From Paractinoplanes atraurantiacus (GTDB taxonomy: Bacteria > Actinomycetota > Actinomycetes > Mycobacteriales > Micromonosporaceae): 64,000 bases of DNA. Numbering within the stretch: the stretch's first letter is position 1; every line of letters starts with the position of its first letter. The notes beneath the pieces were generated by a model. The model did not search any database, was not told the origin of the DNA, and saw nothing but the letters and a program-made list of their open reading frames with translations. Below, one piece after another: positions 51,800 through 60,658 of this stretch. The translations under genes were made by a program, and so were the position numbers. The stretch lies in contig NZ_OBDY01000008.1 in the NCBI RefSeq assembly GCF_900215205.1, forward strand, positions 62,001-126,000. Direction: 5' to 3'.

Positions 51800-53031
51800 T
51801 GTGCTGCCTCCGCATAGGCGAGATAACCGCGCTGGGTCACGATGTGGTCGGCCACGTGCCGGGCGTCGTGCCAGACGCCCCAGATGAAGCTGGAGCCGCG
51901 CCGCGACAGCCACGGCAGGCCGAGGAAGTAGACGCCCGGCTCGGACGACACGCCGCGCCGGTGCCGCGGCCGGCCGTTCTCGTCGAAGGCGTCGACCTCG
52001 AGCCAGCCGTAGTCGGCGGCGTAGCCGGTGGCCCAGACGATGACCGCGATGCCGCTCAGATCCAGCTCGTCCACTGTGGCCTTGGGCGCCGGGCCCGAGA
52101 CCCGAGCCTCCGGCTCTTCCGGCAGATCGAGACCATTGCGTACGACGTACGCGTCGGCCTCGTCCAGCAGCGCCAGATAGGTGGCGTCGCCGTTCGCGAT
52201 GTTCCGCTCCAGGTCGTCCGCGAAAGACAATTTCCCTTCGGCGTACGACGTCGTCATGCCCACGAGGGTGATGCCGCTCGCGGCGAGCTCGCGGAAGTCG
52301 ACGGTGTGCCCGCCGCGGGCTCCGCTCACCGCGATGGTGACGTGCTCGGCGCCCTGCGACGGGGTCTCGGCGTCCCACTTCTGGAGCACGCCGAGCCACC
52401 AGCAGAAGTCGCGGCCGCGGTAGCTGCGCGGCGGCCGGTCGTGCGGGCCGACCGACAGGTGGACGGTGCGGCCCGCGCGGCGCAGCTCGTCGGCGATCTG
52501 CACGCCCGACGAGCCGGCGCCGACCACGAGCACGGCGCCCTCGGGCAGCTGCCCGGGGTTGCGGTAGGTGTTCGAGTGGATCTGCACCGGCCCCGCGCTC
52601 TCGGGGACGATCGGCGGGATCACCGGGCGCTGGAACGGGCCGGTGGCGGCGACGACGTAGCGGGCGTCGACGGGGCCGTCTGACGTGTCGACGTGAAAAC
52701 CCGGGCGGTCGTCGTGACGGCGTACGGAAAGAACCTCGACTCCGGTTTTGATCGGGGCGTTGATCTTCTCCGCGTAGGCGGTGAAGTAGTCGGCGACCTG
52801 ATCCTTCGAGGCGAACCCGTCGGGGGCGACGTCGGCGAACTCGAGGCCGGGGAAGCGGTCGTGCCAGGCCGGACCGTTGGCCACCAGCGAGTCCCACCGC
52901 TCGGAGCGCCAGCGCTCGGCGATGCGATGCCGCTCGAGGACGAGGTGCGGCACGCCGCGCTCGCCCAGGTGCTCACTGATCGCCACGCCGGCCTGGCCCG
53001 CCCCGACGACGAGAACCTCTACCTCTTGCAT
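51796..53031 (-). CDS. Flavin-containing monooxygenase
   Basis: A 411-residue FAD/NADPH enzyme. FAD site VEVLVVGAGQAGVAISEHLG near the N-terminus, a second nucleotide site VLVVGAGSSGVQIADELRRA near residue 155, and a final VIVWATGYAADYGW. Family members hydroxylate amines or oxidise ketones. GGGGAGG before the ATG at 53031 fixes the start. It lies between the copper amine oxidase and RidA, so it probably oxidises the same or a related amine. Confidence 0.88.
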   Translation of the reverse strand: MQEVEVLVVGAGQAGVAISEHLGERGVPHLVLERHRIAERWRSERWDSLVANGPAWHDRFPGLEFADVAPDGFASKDQVADYFTAYAEKINAPIKTGVEVLSVRRHDDRPGFHVDTSDGPVDARYVVAATGPFQRPVIPPIVPESAGPVQIHSNTYRNPGQLPEGAVLVVGAGSSGVQIADELRRAGRTVHLSVGPHDRPPRSYRGRDFCWWLGVLQKWDAETPSQGAEHVTIAVSGARGGHTVDFRELAASGITLVGMTTSYAEGKLSFADDLERNIANGDATYLALLDEADAYVVRNGLDLPEEPEARVSGPAPKATVDELDLSGIAVIVWATGYAADYGWLEVDAFDENGRPRHRRGVSSEPGVYFLGLPWLSRRGSSFIWGVWHDARHVADHIVTQRGYLAYAEAAQ

Positions 53032-53116
53032 CCGACCTCCCCGGTTGTGCTGCGGAAATCGTCGCCCGCGCCGCTTAGTTCTGTCCAACAGATGTTGTTG
53101 CTCCATTGCATCTGAA

Positions 53117-55681
53117 TTACTGATGGCAACATGAGTCCTCGGCGCGGGGCGACGGCGTGTCCAGGGCGGGGTTGCGGTCGAAGAAGCCGACCGGCTTGAG
53201 CACGAAGCCCGTGTAGTCGACCGGCATGATCGGCCAGTCCTCCGGCCGCGGGAAGTGCGTCAGCCCGAACGTGTGCCACACGACGATGTCCTGACCGTCG
53301 ATGTCGCGGTCCTGCTTCGTCCACGTGTCGATCCCGGTCGTGCCGGCGTTCTGGTTGACGAAACGGCCCGACGGGTAGCGCTCGGTGTCGTCCTGCGCGG
53401 TCACCCAGAGGTGCCTGGTGGTGAAGGCGGCACGCCGCGCGATCGACGACGACGGATCGGCCAGCAACGTCGGCTGCCCCTCCGGATGCAGTGCGTAAGC
53501 GACCGGGCGGCCCACCGCGTTGCGCACCTGAGGATTCGAGATGTGCCAGGTGCGGCCCACCGAGCCGTCGGCCAGGCGGGCGCCGTCGCTTTCTCGCGCC
53601 AGGCGGGTCTCTTTCCGGGTGAAGCCGTTTCCGTACGGGTTCACGTCCGACACCGGCACACGCACGGCATCCACCTCGTCGACCGCGTTGCCGGCCCCGT
53701 CGACCATCATGTCCAGCCGGGCCGAGAACAGATGCTGGTGGTACGGGGCACCGACGCCGGGCGCGACCTCGCTGGCCCACGGATAGCCCTCACCCGGGTA
53801 GGCGGAGGCGAAGACCACCCCGGTCGCCTTGCACTCCAGCTCGATCGTGCCGTCGAGGTACAGGTACCAGTAGAAGCCGTAGTCGTAGTTGCCGACGGTG
53901 ATGAAGAACGAGATGACCAGGCGCCGCTGGCGGCGCACCGACGACGACCGGTTGTACATGTCGGTGTGCTTCCAGAGCAGGCCGTAGTCCTCCTCGTGCA
54001 TGCAGATCGCATGGGGCAGCCGCCGCGGATGGCCGTGGTCGTCGGCGATCGTGGCGTCGAAGTAGAAGATCTCGCCGAGGCAGTCGCAGCCCAGAGTGAG
54101 CGCGTTGGCCTCCTTGCCGAGGGAGTACTCACCGGCGTCGAAGTAGTTCTGCCAGAACCGCACGGGCGACGGATCGCCGTACGGGACGACCATCTCGGCC
54201 ACCGAGGCCCGGTAGATGATCGGGCGGACCCGGCCGCCATCTTCGAAGCCGATCTGGTGCAGGGTCAGCCCCTCGACCTGGTCGAAGCCGATCCGGAACT
54301 GCCACTTCTCCCAGGTCACGACGTTGCCGTCGACGGTGAAGCTGGGACCGTCGGGCTGGGTGATGTGCAAGGGCTTCTGGGTGGTGCGCTCAGTCTGCGG
54401 CAGGTGGAAGTCAACGGCCTCGGACGGAATCGGGAAGACGCCGTCGTCGATCAGCTCGACCACCTCAGCGGTGATCAGGTCGACGTAGGCGACGACACCG
54501 TCGATCGGATGCGCCCACACGTTGTCGTCGTCGTTGAGCTGCTGAAAGGCAAGGCAGCGAACGAGCCGCCGCCCCTGCTCGCCGGGAATGTCGAAGACAC
54601 CGGCGCTCAGAGCGGAGATCCGCACCCGCCGCGGCTCGGTGAGCCCGCGCCGGGCCATGGCCGCGTTCCAGAGCTCGTTCCCCCAGAGAATCTCCTCGAC
54701 GAGCTCGAACTCCTCACCCATGATCGGCGGCTGCCCCTCGGCAACGACGTCGACAAGGCGGTCGCTGAGAACGCGCTCACTGACGAGAGAAACGAGGACG
54801 TCCCGCACTTCACCGGTCTCCCGATCGAGCAGAACAGTGCTGACCCGCCGGTCATCCACGCTCCCGGCAAGCACGGCACTCTTACCCGGCTCCGCCAGCA
54901 TGACCAGCGGAAAGCGGGTCGTCGCCGTGATGAATCCGCTCTTGTCGAGGATCGCCCGGTTGAGCGAGATCTCCTCCGCCGTAAGCCGATCAAGCGGATG
55001 CGAAGAAGCGACCGGCGCCGCCGTCCTGGCCGCTCCCGCCCCGATTCCTGTTCCGATCTCGGTCCCCGTCGCGGTTCCTGTTGCCGCTCCTGAACCCGCT
55101 TCCGCTTCCGCATCCATTCCCGTTCCCGCTTCCGCGCGGAGGTGAGGGGAAAGAGTCGGCGCGGCCAGAGGCTGGGGCGATGGGGCGAGATTCATGCTCG
55201 AGCGCGGAGCCGGCACCGACGCGGCATGAGCAGCCGGAGCGTCGATCTCAGGCCGCGGTCCAGGCGCGAGGGACGCTGCGTCGGACGATGTCGCGTCGGG
55301 TGAGGCCGCGTGGGGCGTTGTTCCGTTGGGCGGCGCGGCGGTGGGAGTTGCCGCGTTGGGCGGCGCGGCGGTAGGTGCTGCCGGAGCGGGCGGCGCGGCG
55401 TTGGGTGGTACTGCGGCGGATGGGGCCGCGTTGGGTGACGCCGCGATGGGCGAGGCGGCGGGTGATTCTGCAACGGGTGGTGTCGGAGCGGTGGGTGACG
55501 CCGCGTCGGGTGAGGCCGCAGCAGAATGCGTGGCGGCGGCCGTTTTGCACGAGCACGGCGCCGTTGCGGGAGAGGCGGCTGAGGTCCGAACGTCCGCGGA
55601 AGGCGAGGGTGAATGCGGCAGCCCGGGGGACGGTGAGGCCGGGCGGTCGGGGGACGGGGAGGCCGAGGGGAGGGAGGTCAT
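53117..55681 (-). CDS. Copper amine oxidase with long Ala/Pro/Ser N-terminal extension
   Basis: An 854-residue protein. The C-terminal ~640 residues are a copper amine oxidase: Tyr599 in VGNYDYGFYW becomes the TPQ cofactor, His648 and His650 (PYHQHLFSARLD) and a later His (LTHFPRPEDWPIMP) bind copper, and the catalytic base is the Asp in NYFDAGEYSLG. It turns primary amines into aldehydes, ammonia and peroxide. The first ~215 residues are low-complexity (ASPDAASPTAPTPPVA; GTGMDAEAEAGSG), unusual for this cytoplasmic family, encoded by degenerate repeats. ATG at 55681 overlaps the permease stop (ATGA). A later internal start near 55196 (MNLAPSP) would remove most of the extension. Confidence 0.88.
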   Translation of the reverse strand: MTSLPSASPSPDRPASPSPGLPHSPSPSADVRTSAASPATAPCSCKTAAATHSAAASPDAASPTAPTPPVAESPAASPIAASPNAAPSAAVPPNAAPPAPAAPTAAPPNAATPTAAPPNGTTPHAASPDATSSDAASLAPGPRPEIDAPAAHAASVPAPRSSMNLAPSPQPLAAPTLSPHLRAEAGTGMDAEAEAGSGAATGTATGTEIGTGIGAGAARTAAPVASSHPLDRLTAEEISLNRAILDKSGFITATTRFPLVMLAEPGKSAVLAGSVDDRRVSTVLLDRETGEVRDVLVSLVSERVLSDRLVDVVAEGQPPIMGEEFELVEEILWGNELWNAAMARRGLTEPRRVRISALSAGVFDIPGEQGRRLVRCLAFQQLNDDDNVWAHPIDGVVAYVDLITAEVVELIDDGVFPIPSEAVDFHLPQTERTTQKPLHITQPDGPSFTVDGNVVTWEKWQFRIGFDQVEGLTLHQIGFEDGGRVRPIIYRASVAEMVVPYGDPSPVRFWQNYFDAGEYSLGKEANALTLGCDCLGEIFYFDATIADDHGHPRRLPHAICMHEEDYGLLWKHTDMYNRSSSVRRQRRLVISFFITVGNYDYGFYWYLYLDGTIELECKATGVVFASAYPGEGYPWASEVAPGVGAPYHQHLFSARLDMMVDGAGNAVDEVDAVRVPVSDVNPYGNGFTRKETRLARESDGARLADGSVGRTWHISNPQVRNAVGRPVAYALHPEGQPTLLADPSSSIARRAAFTTRHLWVTAQDDTERYPSGRFVNQNAGTTGIDTWTKQDRDIDGQDIVVWHTFGLTHFPRPEDWPIMPVDYTGFVLKPVGFFDRNPALDTPSPRAEDSCCHQ
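55310..55560. repeat. Degenerate GC-rich repeats in the amine oxidase N-terminal region
   Basis: Two near-identical ~30-bp units (GTTGGGCGGCGCGGCGGT..., from about 55325 and 55354) and many weaker copies of GGG(T/C)G(G/A)(C/G)GCGGCG lie across this stretch. They encode Ala-Pro-Ser pentad-like units on the minus strand. Confidence 0.75.
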
Positions 55682-57180
55682 GCGGGGGTTCCTTCTTTGT
55701 CGGCCGCGGGGGCGGGGGTGGACGCGGGAGCGGAGCGGACCCGGGCGCCTCGGAGGTAGCCGACTGCGCCGAGGAGCAGGAGGACGGCCAGGGTGCCTAC
55801 GGTGAAGACCTCGAAGCGGGTCTGTGTCACGCCCCAGATGTCGGTGAACGAGTAGTCGATGTTGAAGAGGGACTCCAGGGTGCCGGGGAAGACGGCCACC
55901 CAGGAGCCGAGGAGGATCCAGGCGAAGCAGATGGCGCCCAGCACGGCGAAGCCGCGGTCGGAGACCGGCACCCGGTACGGGCGGGGCTCGTCGACTTTGC
56001 GGAGCTTGATGGCGGCCGGGATGACCAGCAGGTAGCTGAGCAGGAACGTCGAGATGGAGATGGTCAGGACCACGCCGAAGACGGCCGCGTTGTCGCCGGT
56101 GATCTGCATCGAGGCCAGCAGGAAGACCGTGGCCACGACGCCGGAGAGCATGTTGACGCGTACCGGCGTACCCAAGCGGGCCGAGAATTTGCCGAAGAAG
56201 CCGCCGAAGAACGAGCCGTCGGCCGCCGCCATCGCCTGCATGCGGTCGGAGACGATCATCCAGGCGGCGCCCTGGCTGGCCAAGATGAAGATCAGGACGA
56301 TCGAGGTGATGGTGAGCATCGTGTCGGCGGCGCCGCCGTACACCGAGTAGACCGTGGCCACCGCGTCGAGCAGGCCGCCGATGCCGGTGATCTGGTCGGC
56401 CGGGATGACCAGCAGGATGGCCAGGATCGGGATCAGGTAGCAGGCGGCGGCGATCGCGCACGAACGGAAGATCGAGATGGGGACGTCGCGGGCCGGGTTC
56501 TTCATCTCGCCGGCGGCGCTGCTGGACGACTCGAAGCCGAGGAACGCGAACAGCAGCACCGGCACCGACCCGAACAGGCCGGCCAGCGTCGGGCTGAAGT
56601 CGCCGCCGGACAGGCCGGCCACGCCGTGCTTGACGGCGTAGATGACCGTCGTGAAGACGAAGAAGACCAACAGTGCCATCTTGGCGATGGCCCCGATCGT
56701 CGGGAGCCACTTGCCCCGTCGCAGGCTGATGATCGCGGCCGCCACGGTGATCCAGATGAAGATCAGCTTGAAGGCGTAGTCGGCGAAAGATCCCGACGAC
56801 AGTTCGGAAATGTGGCCGCTGAACGTCTCGGCGGCCAGGAACGCCATCGACCCGCCCACCCAGACCGGCTGGGTGACCCAGGTCAGCAGGGCCGCGATCG
56901 CCGCGGCGCCGCGCCCGAACGCCGTACGGACCCAGATGTAGGCCCCGCCCTCCTCGCGGAAGGTCGAACCCACTTCGGCGAAGATCAGGCCGTACGGGAT
57001 CAGGAACGTCACCGCGAGCACGAGCGCCCAGGTGAACGCCTCCGCCCCGTACGTCGAGACCTGCCCGAGGGTTTCCAGGCCGACGACCGCGGCGATCATC
57101 AGGAAGATGATGTCGAAGGTGCCGAGGCTGCGGTGCAGAAGACTGGTCTGCTCCCGCGCCAGGCTGGTGGACGTGTCCAT
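55678..57180 (-). CDS. APC-family amino acid/amine permease
   Basis: A 500-residue transporter with about twelve helices. The first helix region TFDIIFLMIAAVVGLETLGQ and the broken helix-6 region PVLLFAFLGFESSSSAAGEM follow APC superfamily rules. It would import an amine or amino acid, feeding the downstream copper amine oxidase. ATG at 57180, nine bases after the amidohydrolase stop. Confidence 0.9.
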   Translation of the reverse strand: MDTSTSLAREQTSLLHRSLGTFDIIFLMIAAVVGLETLGQVSTYGAEAFTWALVLAVTFLIPYGLIFAEVGSTFREEGGAYIWVRTAFGRGAAAIAALLTWVTQPVWVGGSMAFLAAETFSGHISELSSGSFADYAFKLIFIWITVAAAIISLRRGKWLPTIGAIAKMALLVFFVFTTVIYAVKHGVAGLSGGDFSPTLAGLFGSVPVLLFAFLGFESSSSAAGEMKNPARDVPISIFRSCAIAAACYLIPILAILLVIPADQITGIGGLLDAVATVYSVYGGAADTMLTITSIVLIFILASQGAAWMIVSDRMQAMAAADGSFFGGFFGKFSARLGTPVRVNMLSGVVATVFLLASMQITGDNAAVFGVVLTISISTFLLSYLLVIPAAIKLRKVDEPRPYRVPVSDRGFAVLGAICFAWILLGSWVAVFPGTLESLFNIDYSFTDIWGVTQTRFEVFTVGTLAVLLLLGAVGYLRGARVRSAPASTPAPAADKEGTPA

Positions 57181-57189
57181 GAAGGGCCC

Positions 57190-58809
57190 CTATATGTGGT
57201 GGACGGCAACGCCGTCGGCGAAGGTGCTGCGAACGCGGATCGCGGAGAGCGACGACGCCGGGACCGCGTACGGGTCGGCGTCGAGCACGACGAGGTCGGC
57301 GGCCTTGCCGACCTCGAGGGAGCCGGTGGTGTCGTCGCGGCGGCTCGCCCGGGCCGCGCCGATCGTGTACGCGGTCAGCGCCGCCGCCAGCGCAAGGCGC
57401 TCGCCCGCCAGGAGCGGCTCGGTCTGTGCCCGTACATCCTGGGCGTGGGGATCGGCGGCCGGCGCCGTCCGGTTGACCGCCGTGTGGATGCCCCACAGCG
57501 GGTCGGGGCTGGAGACCGGCCAGTCCGAGCCCATCGCGAGCGGCGCGCCGGCCGCGGCCAGCGTGTTGAAAGCGAAGTGCATTTCCTGCTGGGCCGCCGT
57601 CAGGTAGGGCAGTTTCGTCTCGACCAGCACCGGATCCTGCCGGGCCCACAGCGGCTGAAGGTTGGCGATCACCCGCGAGACGGCGAAGCGCGGCACGTCC
57701 AAAGGGTCGATGAGGTCGATGTGCGCGATCTGGTGCCGGTGGTCCCACGCCCGGTCGGACGCCTCGATCGCGTCGAGGCATTCGCGCACCGCCCGGTCGC
57801 CGACCGCGTGCAGATGCACGTCGAAACGCTCGGCGCCGAGGCGCCGGACGGCCTCGGCCAAGGCCTCGGGTTCGATGAAGCTGAGGCCGTGGGTGTGCGG
57901 CACATTGGCGTACGGGGTGAGGACCGCGGCCGTGAGGTTCTCGCAGACCCCGTCCTGCATGATCTTGATGGCCGTCGTACGAAATTTCTTCCCGGCAGTT
58001 TCGGCGCGCCGGGCCAGGTGCCGCTCGATCTGATCGAGGCCGGCGTCCCGGTCCCACCACAGCGCCCCGGTCACCTTCGCGGTGAGCCAGCCGGCGGCCT
58101 CGGCCGCCCGGTAGACGTCGTAGGGGTCGGGCCCGCCCAGAATCGCCCCGATCGCCGCGTCCTGCCAGCCGGTGACGCCCAGCCGGTGCAGGTGGCTCTG
58201 TGCCGTGCGCAGCGCCTGCTCCCGCGCGGCGAGGTCCGGTTCGGGAACCAGGCGCAGGACCAGGTCGGCCGCGGCGTCGCTGAGCATGCCGGTCGGCTCG
58301 CCGCCGGCGTCGCGATGGATGACCCCGGCGTGCGGGTCCGGTGTGTCGCGGTCGATGCCGGCGAGAGCAAGTGCCGTCGAGTTGACCCACACGCCGTGCG
58401 CGTCGTGGCTCATGAACACGGCCGGCCGGTCCGGGATCAGCCGGTCGAGCTCGTGCCGGTCGGGAAACCCGCCCGGGAAGACGTCTCCGTACCAGCCCGA
58501 GCCCAGCACCCAGGCGCCGTCGGCTCGGTGGGCGGCGATCAGCGCGCGGTACTCGGCCAGGCTGTGCACCTCGGCCAGATCGCAGCCGGTGAGCTGGAGT
58601 CCGGCCGGCAGGGGGTGCACGTGGGCGTCGTGGAAGCCGGGCAGCAGCGCGCCGCCGTCGAGGTTCACGACCTCGGTGCGCGGCCCCTGGAGGGCGCGGA
58701 CGTCGCCGAGCGCGACGATGACGCCGTCGCGTACGGCGACAGCGTCGGTCGTCGTGCCGGCCATGGTGTGGATGGCGCCGCCGTGAAAGATCCAGTCGGC
58801 TGAGGTCAC
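57190..58809 (-). CDS. YtcJ-like amidohydrolase
   Basis: A 539-residue amidohydrolase. GALLPGFHDAHVHPLPAG supplies the HxH metal pair, KIMQDGVCENLTAAV the carboxylated-Lys region, and VHLHAVGDRAVRE, HRHQIAHIDLIDP and GSDWPVSSPDP the remaining ligands. Such enzymes cleave cyclic or aryl amides. GGAGG eight bases before the GTG at 58809 supports the start. It is the promoter-proximal gene of the catabolic operon. Confidence 0.9.
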   Translation of the reverse strand: MTSADWIFHGGAIHTMAGTTTDAVAVRDGVIVALGDVRALQGPRTEVVNLDGGALLPGFHDAHVHPLPAGLQLTGCDLAEVHSLAEYRALIAAHRADGAWVLGSGWYGDVFPGGFPDRHELDRLIPDRPAVFMSHDAHGVWVNSTALALAGIDRDTPDPHAGVIHRDAGGEPTGMLSDAAADLVLRLVPEPDLAAREQALRTAQSHLHRLGVTGWQDAAIGAILGGPDPYDVYRAAEAAGWLTAKVTGALWWDRDAGLDQIERHLARRAETAGKKFRTTAIKIMQDGVCENLTAAVLTPYANVPHTHGLSFIEPEALAEAVRRLGAERFDVHLHAVGDRAVRECLDAIEASDRAWDHRHQIAHIDLIDPLDVPRFAVSRVIANLQPLWARQDPVLVETKLPYLTAAQQEMHFAFNTLAAAGAPLAMGSDWPVSSPDPLWGIHTAVNRTAPAADPHAQDVRAQTEPLLAGERLALAAALTAYTIGAARASRRDDTTGSLEVGKAADLVVLDADPYAVPASSLSAIRVRSTFADGVAVHHI

Positions 58810-58906
58810 CGGCCGTCCTCCATTCTTTGCGCTGCGTCTCAAACTATGGCGGTTGACCCTGCCTTACATCCGTTTCAAACTGGTGAATCAGCCAGAATGA
58901 TTTTTC

Positions 58907-58919
58907 GATGCTGAGCATC
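58907..58919. promoter_or_regulatory. Palindrome GATGC-N3-GCATC, candidate regulator site
   Basis: GATGC-TGA-GCATC lies in the 142-base spacer between the amidohydrolase (58809) and TetR (58952). The same layout with a different centre recurs at 60456-60468, and a related wider copy at 60554-60576, linking the two operons. Confidence 0.65.
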
Positions 58920-58951
58920 AAGAACGCGTATGAGCGCAGGTGGGGGAGTGT

Positions 58952-59542
58952 GTGGCCAGGCCCAAGGAGCAGACCGCGCGGCGGGGTGAGATCGTCGCCG
59001 CGGCCCAGCGGGCCATCGTCGAGCGCGGCCTCGCGGGTCTCCGGATCAAGGATGTCGCACGGGAGGCCGGGCTGTCGCCGGGTTCGGTCAGTTACTACTA
59101 CGGCGACTTCGACGATCTGCTGGCCGACGTGCACCAGGACGCGGTCGACCGGTTCTACTGGCAGCGGCTGGCCGCCATCGAGGCCGTCGACGAGCCGGCC
59201 GCGCAGCTGGCCGCGCTGGTGCGGGCCGGCATGCCCGCGAGTGTCGACGACCCGACCTGCCGGGTGCTGTACGAACTGCACGTGCACGCCGCCCGCAATC
59301 GCACCCACGCCGTGCTGATGACCGCCCTGTACGACCGCGAGGTCTCGCTCTACCAGCAGGTGCTGCGCGCGCTCGGGCTCGGCGCCGGGGTCGCGGCCAT
59401 GGTGGCCGCCAACGCGGTGGCACTCGAGGACGCGTACGGCCTGCACATCGTCGGCCGCAACGCGCACGTCACCGCGGCCGGGGCGAGCGCGAACATCCTG
59501 GCCTACCTGACCCTGGCCACCGGCCGCGACCTGAAGGGCTGA
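58952..59542 (+). CDS. TetR-family regulator of the amine island
   Basis: A 196-residue TetR protein. Helix-turn-helix LRIKDVAREAGLSPGSVSYY at about residues 30-49, then DFDDLLADVH. Its start is GTG at 58952 after GGGGGAG. Divergent from the amidohydrolase operon and followed at once by LysR, it likely controls the island. Confidence 0.9.
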   Translation: MARPKEQTARRGEIVAAAQRAIVERGLAGLRIKDVAREAGLSPGSVSYYYGDFDDLLADVHQDAVDRFYWQRLAAIEAVDEPAAQLAALVRAGMPASVDDPTCRVLYELHVHAARNRTHAVLMTALYDREVSLYQQVLRALGLGAGVAAMVAANAVALEDAYGLHIVGRNAHVTAAGASANILAYLTLATGRDLKG

Positions 59543-59546
59543 GCAC

Positions 59547-60464
59547 ATGGCCGACCCCGCCTACACGTTCCTGCAGCTGCGCTACTTCGCGGCCGCGGCC
59601 GAGCTGGGCAGCATGACCGCCGCCGCCAAGGAGTTGCGGGTCTCGCAGTCCGCCGTCTCGACCGCGGTCGCTCAGCTGGAGAAGGAGCTCAAGGTGCAGC
59701 TGCTGCTGCGCCACCACGCCCGCGGCCTCACCCTGACCGCGGCCGGCAAGGCGTTCCACCGCGAGCTGCGCAGCTTCCTGGCCCACTCGGTCGAGCTGGC
59801 CGAGTCGGCCCGCAACGCCGGTCAGGGCCTGGTCGGCGACCTCACCGTGGGCTGCTTCTCCACGCTGGCCCCGTTCCGGCTGCCCGGCCTGCTCACCCGC
59901 TACGAGGAGGCCTATCCGCAGGTACGCATCGACGTCCTCGAGGCCGAGCACGCCACCCTGCAACGGGCGCTGCGGGCGGGCGAATGCGAGGTCGCGGTCT
60001 CCTACGGCTACGACCTGGGCGAGGACATCGACCGCGAGGTGATCGACGCGTCCCCGCCGTACGCGATCGTCGCCGCCGGCCACCGTCTGGCCGCGCGCGG
60101 GGAGGTGTCGCTGGCCGAGCTCGCGCTGGAGCCGATGATCCTGCTCGACCTGCCGCACAGCGGCGCCTACTTCGAGGCGCTCATCGCCCGGACGGGCGCC
60201 GCCCCGGTGATCCGGCATCGGACGACCGGTTTCGAGACGGTACGGGCCCTGGTCGCCCACGGCCGCGGCTACGCCCTGCTCAACCAGCGCCCGGCCGGCG
60301 ACAACACGTACGACGGGCGTCCTGTGGTCGCGCTGCGCCTGCGCGACGAGGTGGAGCCCTTGGAGATCGTGGTGGTCTGGATGAGGGGCGTACGGCTGAC
60401 CCATCGGGCCCGGGCCTTCGTCAGCATGGCGAAAGAGGCCTACCGCCGAAAATCCGATGCATAG
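59547..60464 (+). CDS. LysR-family regulator
   Basis: A 305-residue LysR protein. N-terminal HTH MTAAAKELRVSQSAVSTAVA at about residues 25-44, then a two-lobed ligand domain (GDLTVGCFSTLAPFRLPGLL; AGECEVAVSYGYDLGEDI; GFETVRALVAHGRGYALLNQ). It starts four bases after the TetR stop. Palindromes at its 3' end and downstream could be its sites for the permease promoter. Confidence 0.92.
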   Translation: MADPAYTFLQLRYFAAAAELGSMTAAAKELRVSQSAVSTAVAQLEKELKVQLLLRHHARGLTLTAAGKAFHRELRSFLAHSVELAESARNAGQGLVGDLTVGCFSTLAPFRLPGLLTRYEEAYPQVRIDVLEAEHATLQRALRAGECEVAVSYGYDLGEDIDREVIDASPPYAIVAAGHRLAARGEVSLAELALEPMILLDLPHSGAYFEALIARTGAAPVIRHRTTGFETVRALVAHGRGYALLNQRPAGDNTYDGRPVVALRLRDEVEPLEIVVVWMRGVRLTHRARAFVSMAKEAYRRKSDA

Positions 60465-60470
60465 CATCGG
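60454..60470. promoter_or_regulatory. Palindrome CCGATGC-ATA-GCATCGG
   Basis: Perfect 7-bp arms with a 3-base centre overlapping the LysR stop codon, about 200 bases before the NCS1 permease. It shares the GATGC-N3-GCATC core with 58907-58919. Confidence 0.65.
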
Positions 60471-60553
60471 CTGATCCGATGGGCCGGACATCGCAGCGTC
60501 ACCGGGACACCTCGGCGATTACCGGACCGTTACCGGCGGATGCCATCGGGGCG

Positions 60554-60576
60554 TTGCATCGGGAAATCAGATGCAA
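60554..60576. promoter_or_regulatory. Inverted repeat TTGCATC-N9-GATGCAA
   Basis: Perfect 7-bp arms around nine bases, about 83 bases before the NCS1 permease start. It uses the same GATGC half-site as the two other palindromes and lies where a LysR or TetR protein would act. Confidence 0.6.
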
Positions 60577-60658
60577 AGCAGCGATTACAAATGTTTGTCC
60601 GATGGACCACGCACGTTTGATAGTGCAGGTCACACCCCACGGCCTGCCAGGAGACGCC

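Noticed and set aside
53117..58390. A single 1757-residue minus-strand frame across three genes
   Set aside because: The upstream two-thirds is the wrong frame of the permease and amidohydrolase genes; only from 55681 does it become the amine oxidase.
60465..60658. A small gene in the LysR-permease spacer
   Set aside because: The frame continuing from LysR shows no coding-like sequence; the stretch is explained as a regulatory region.
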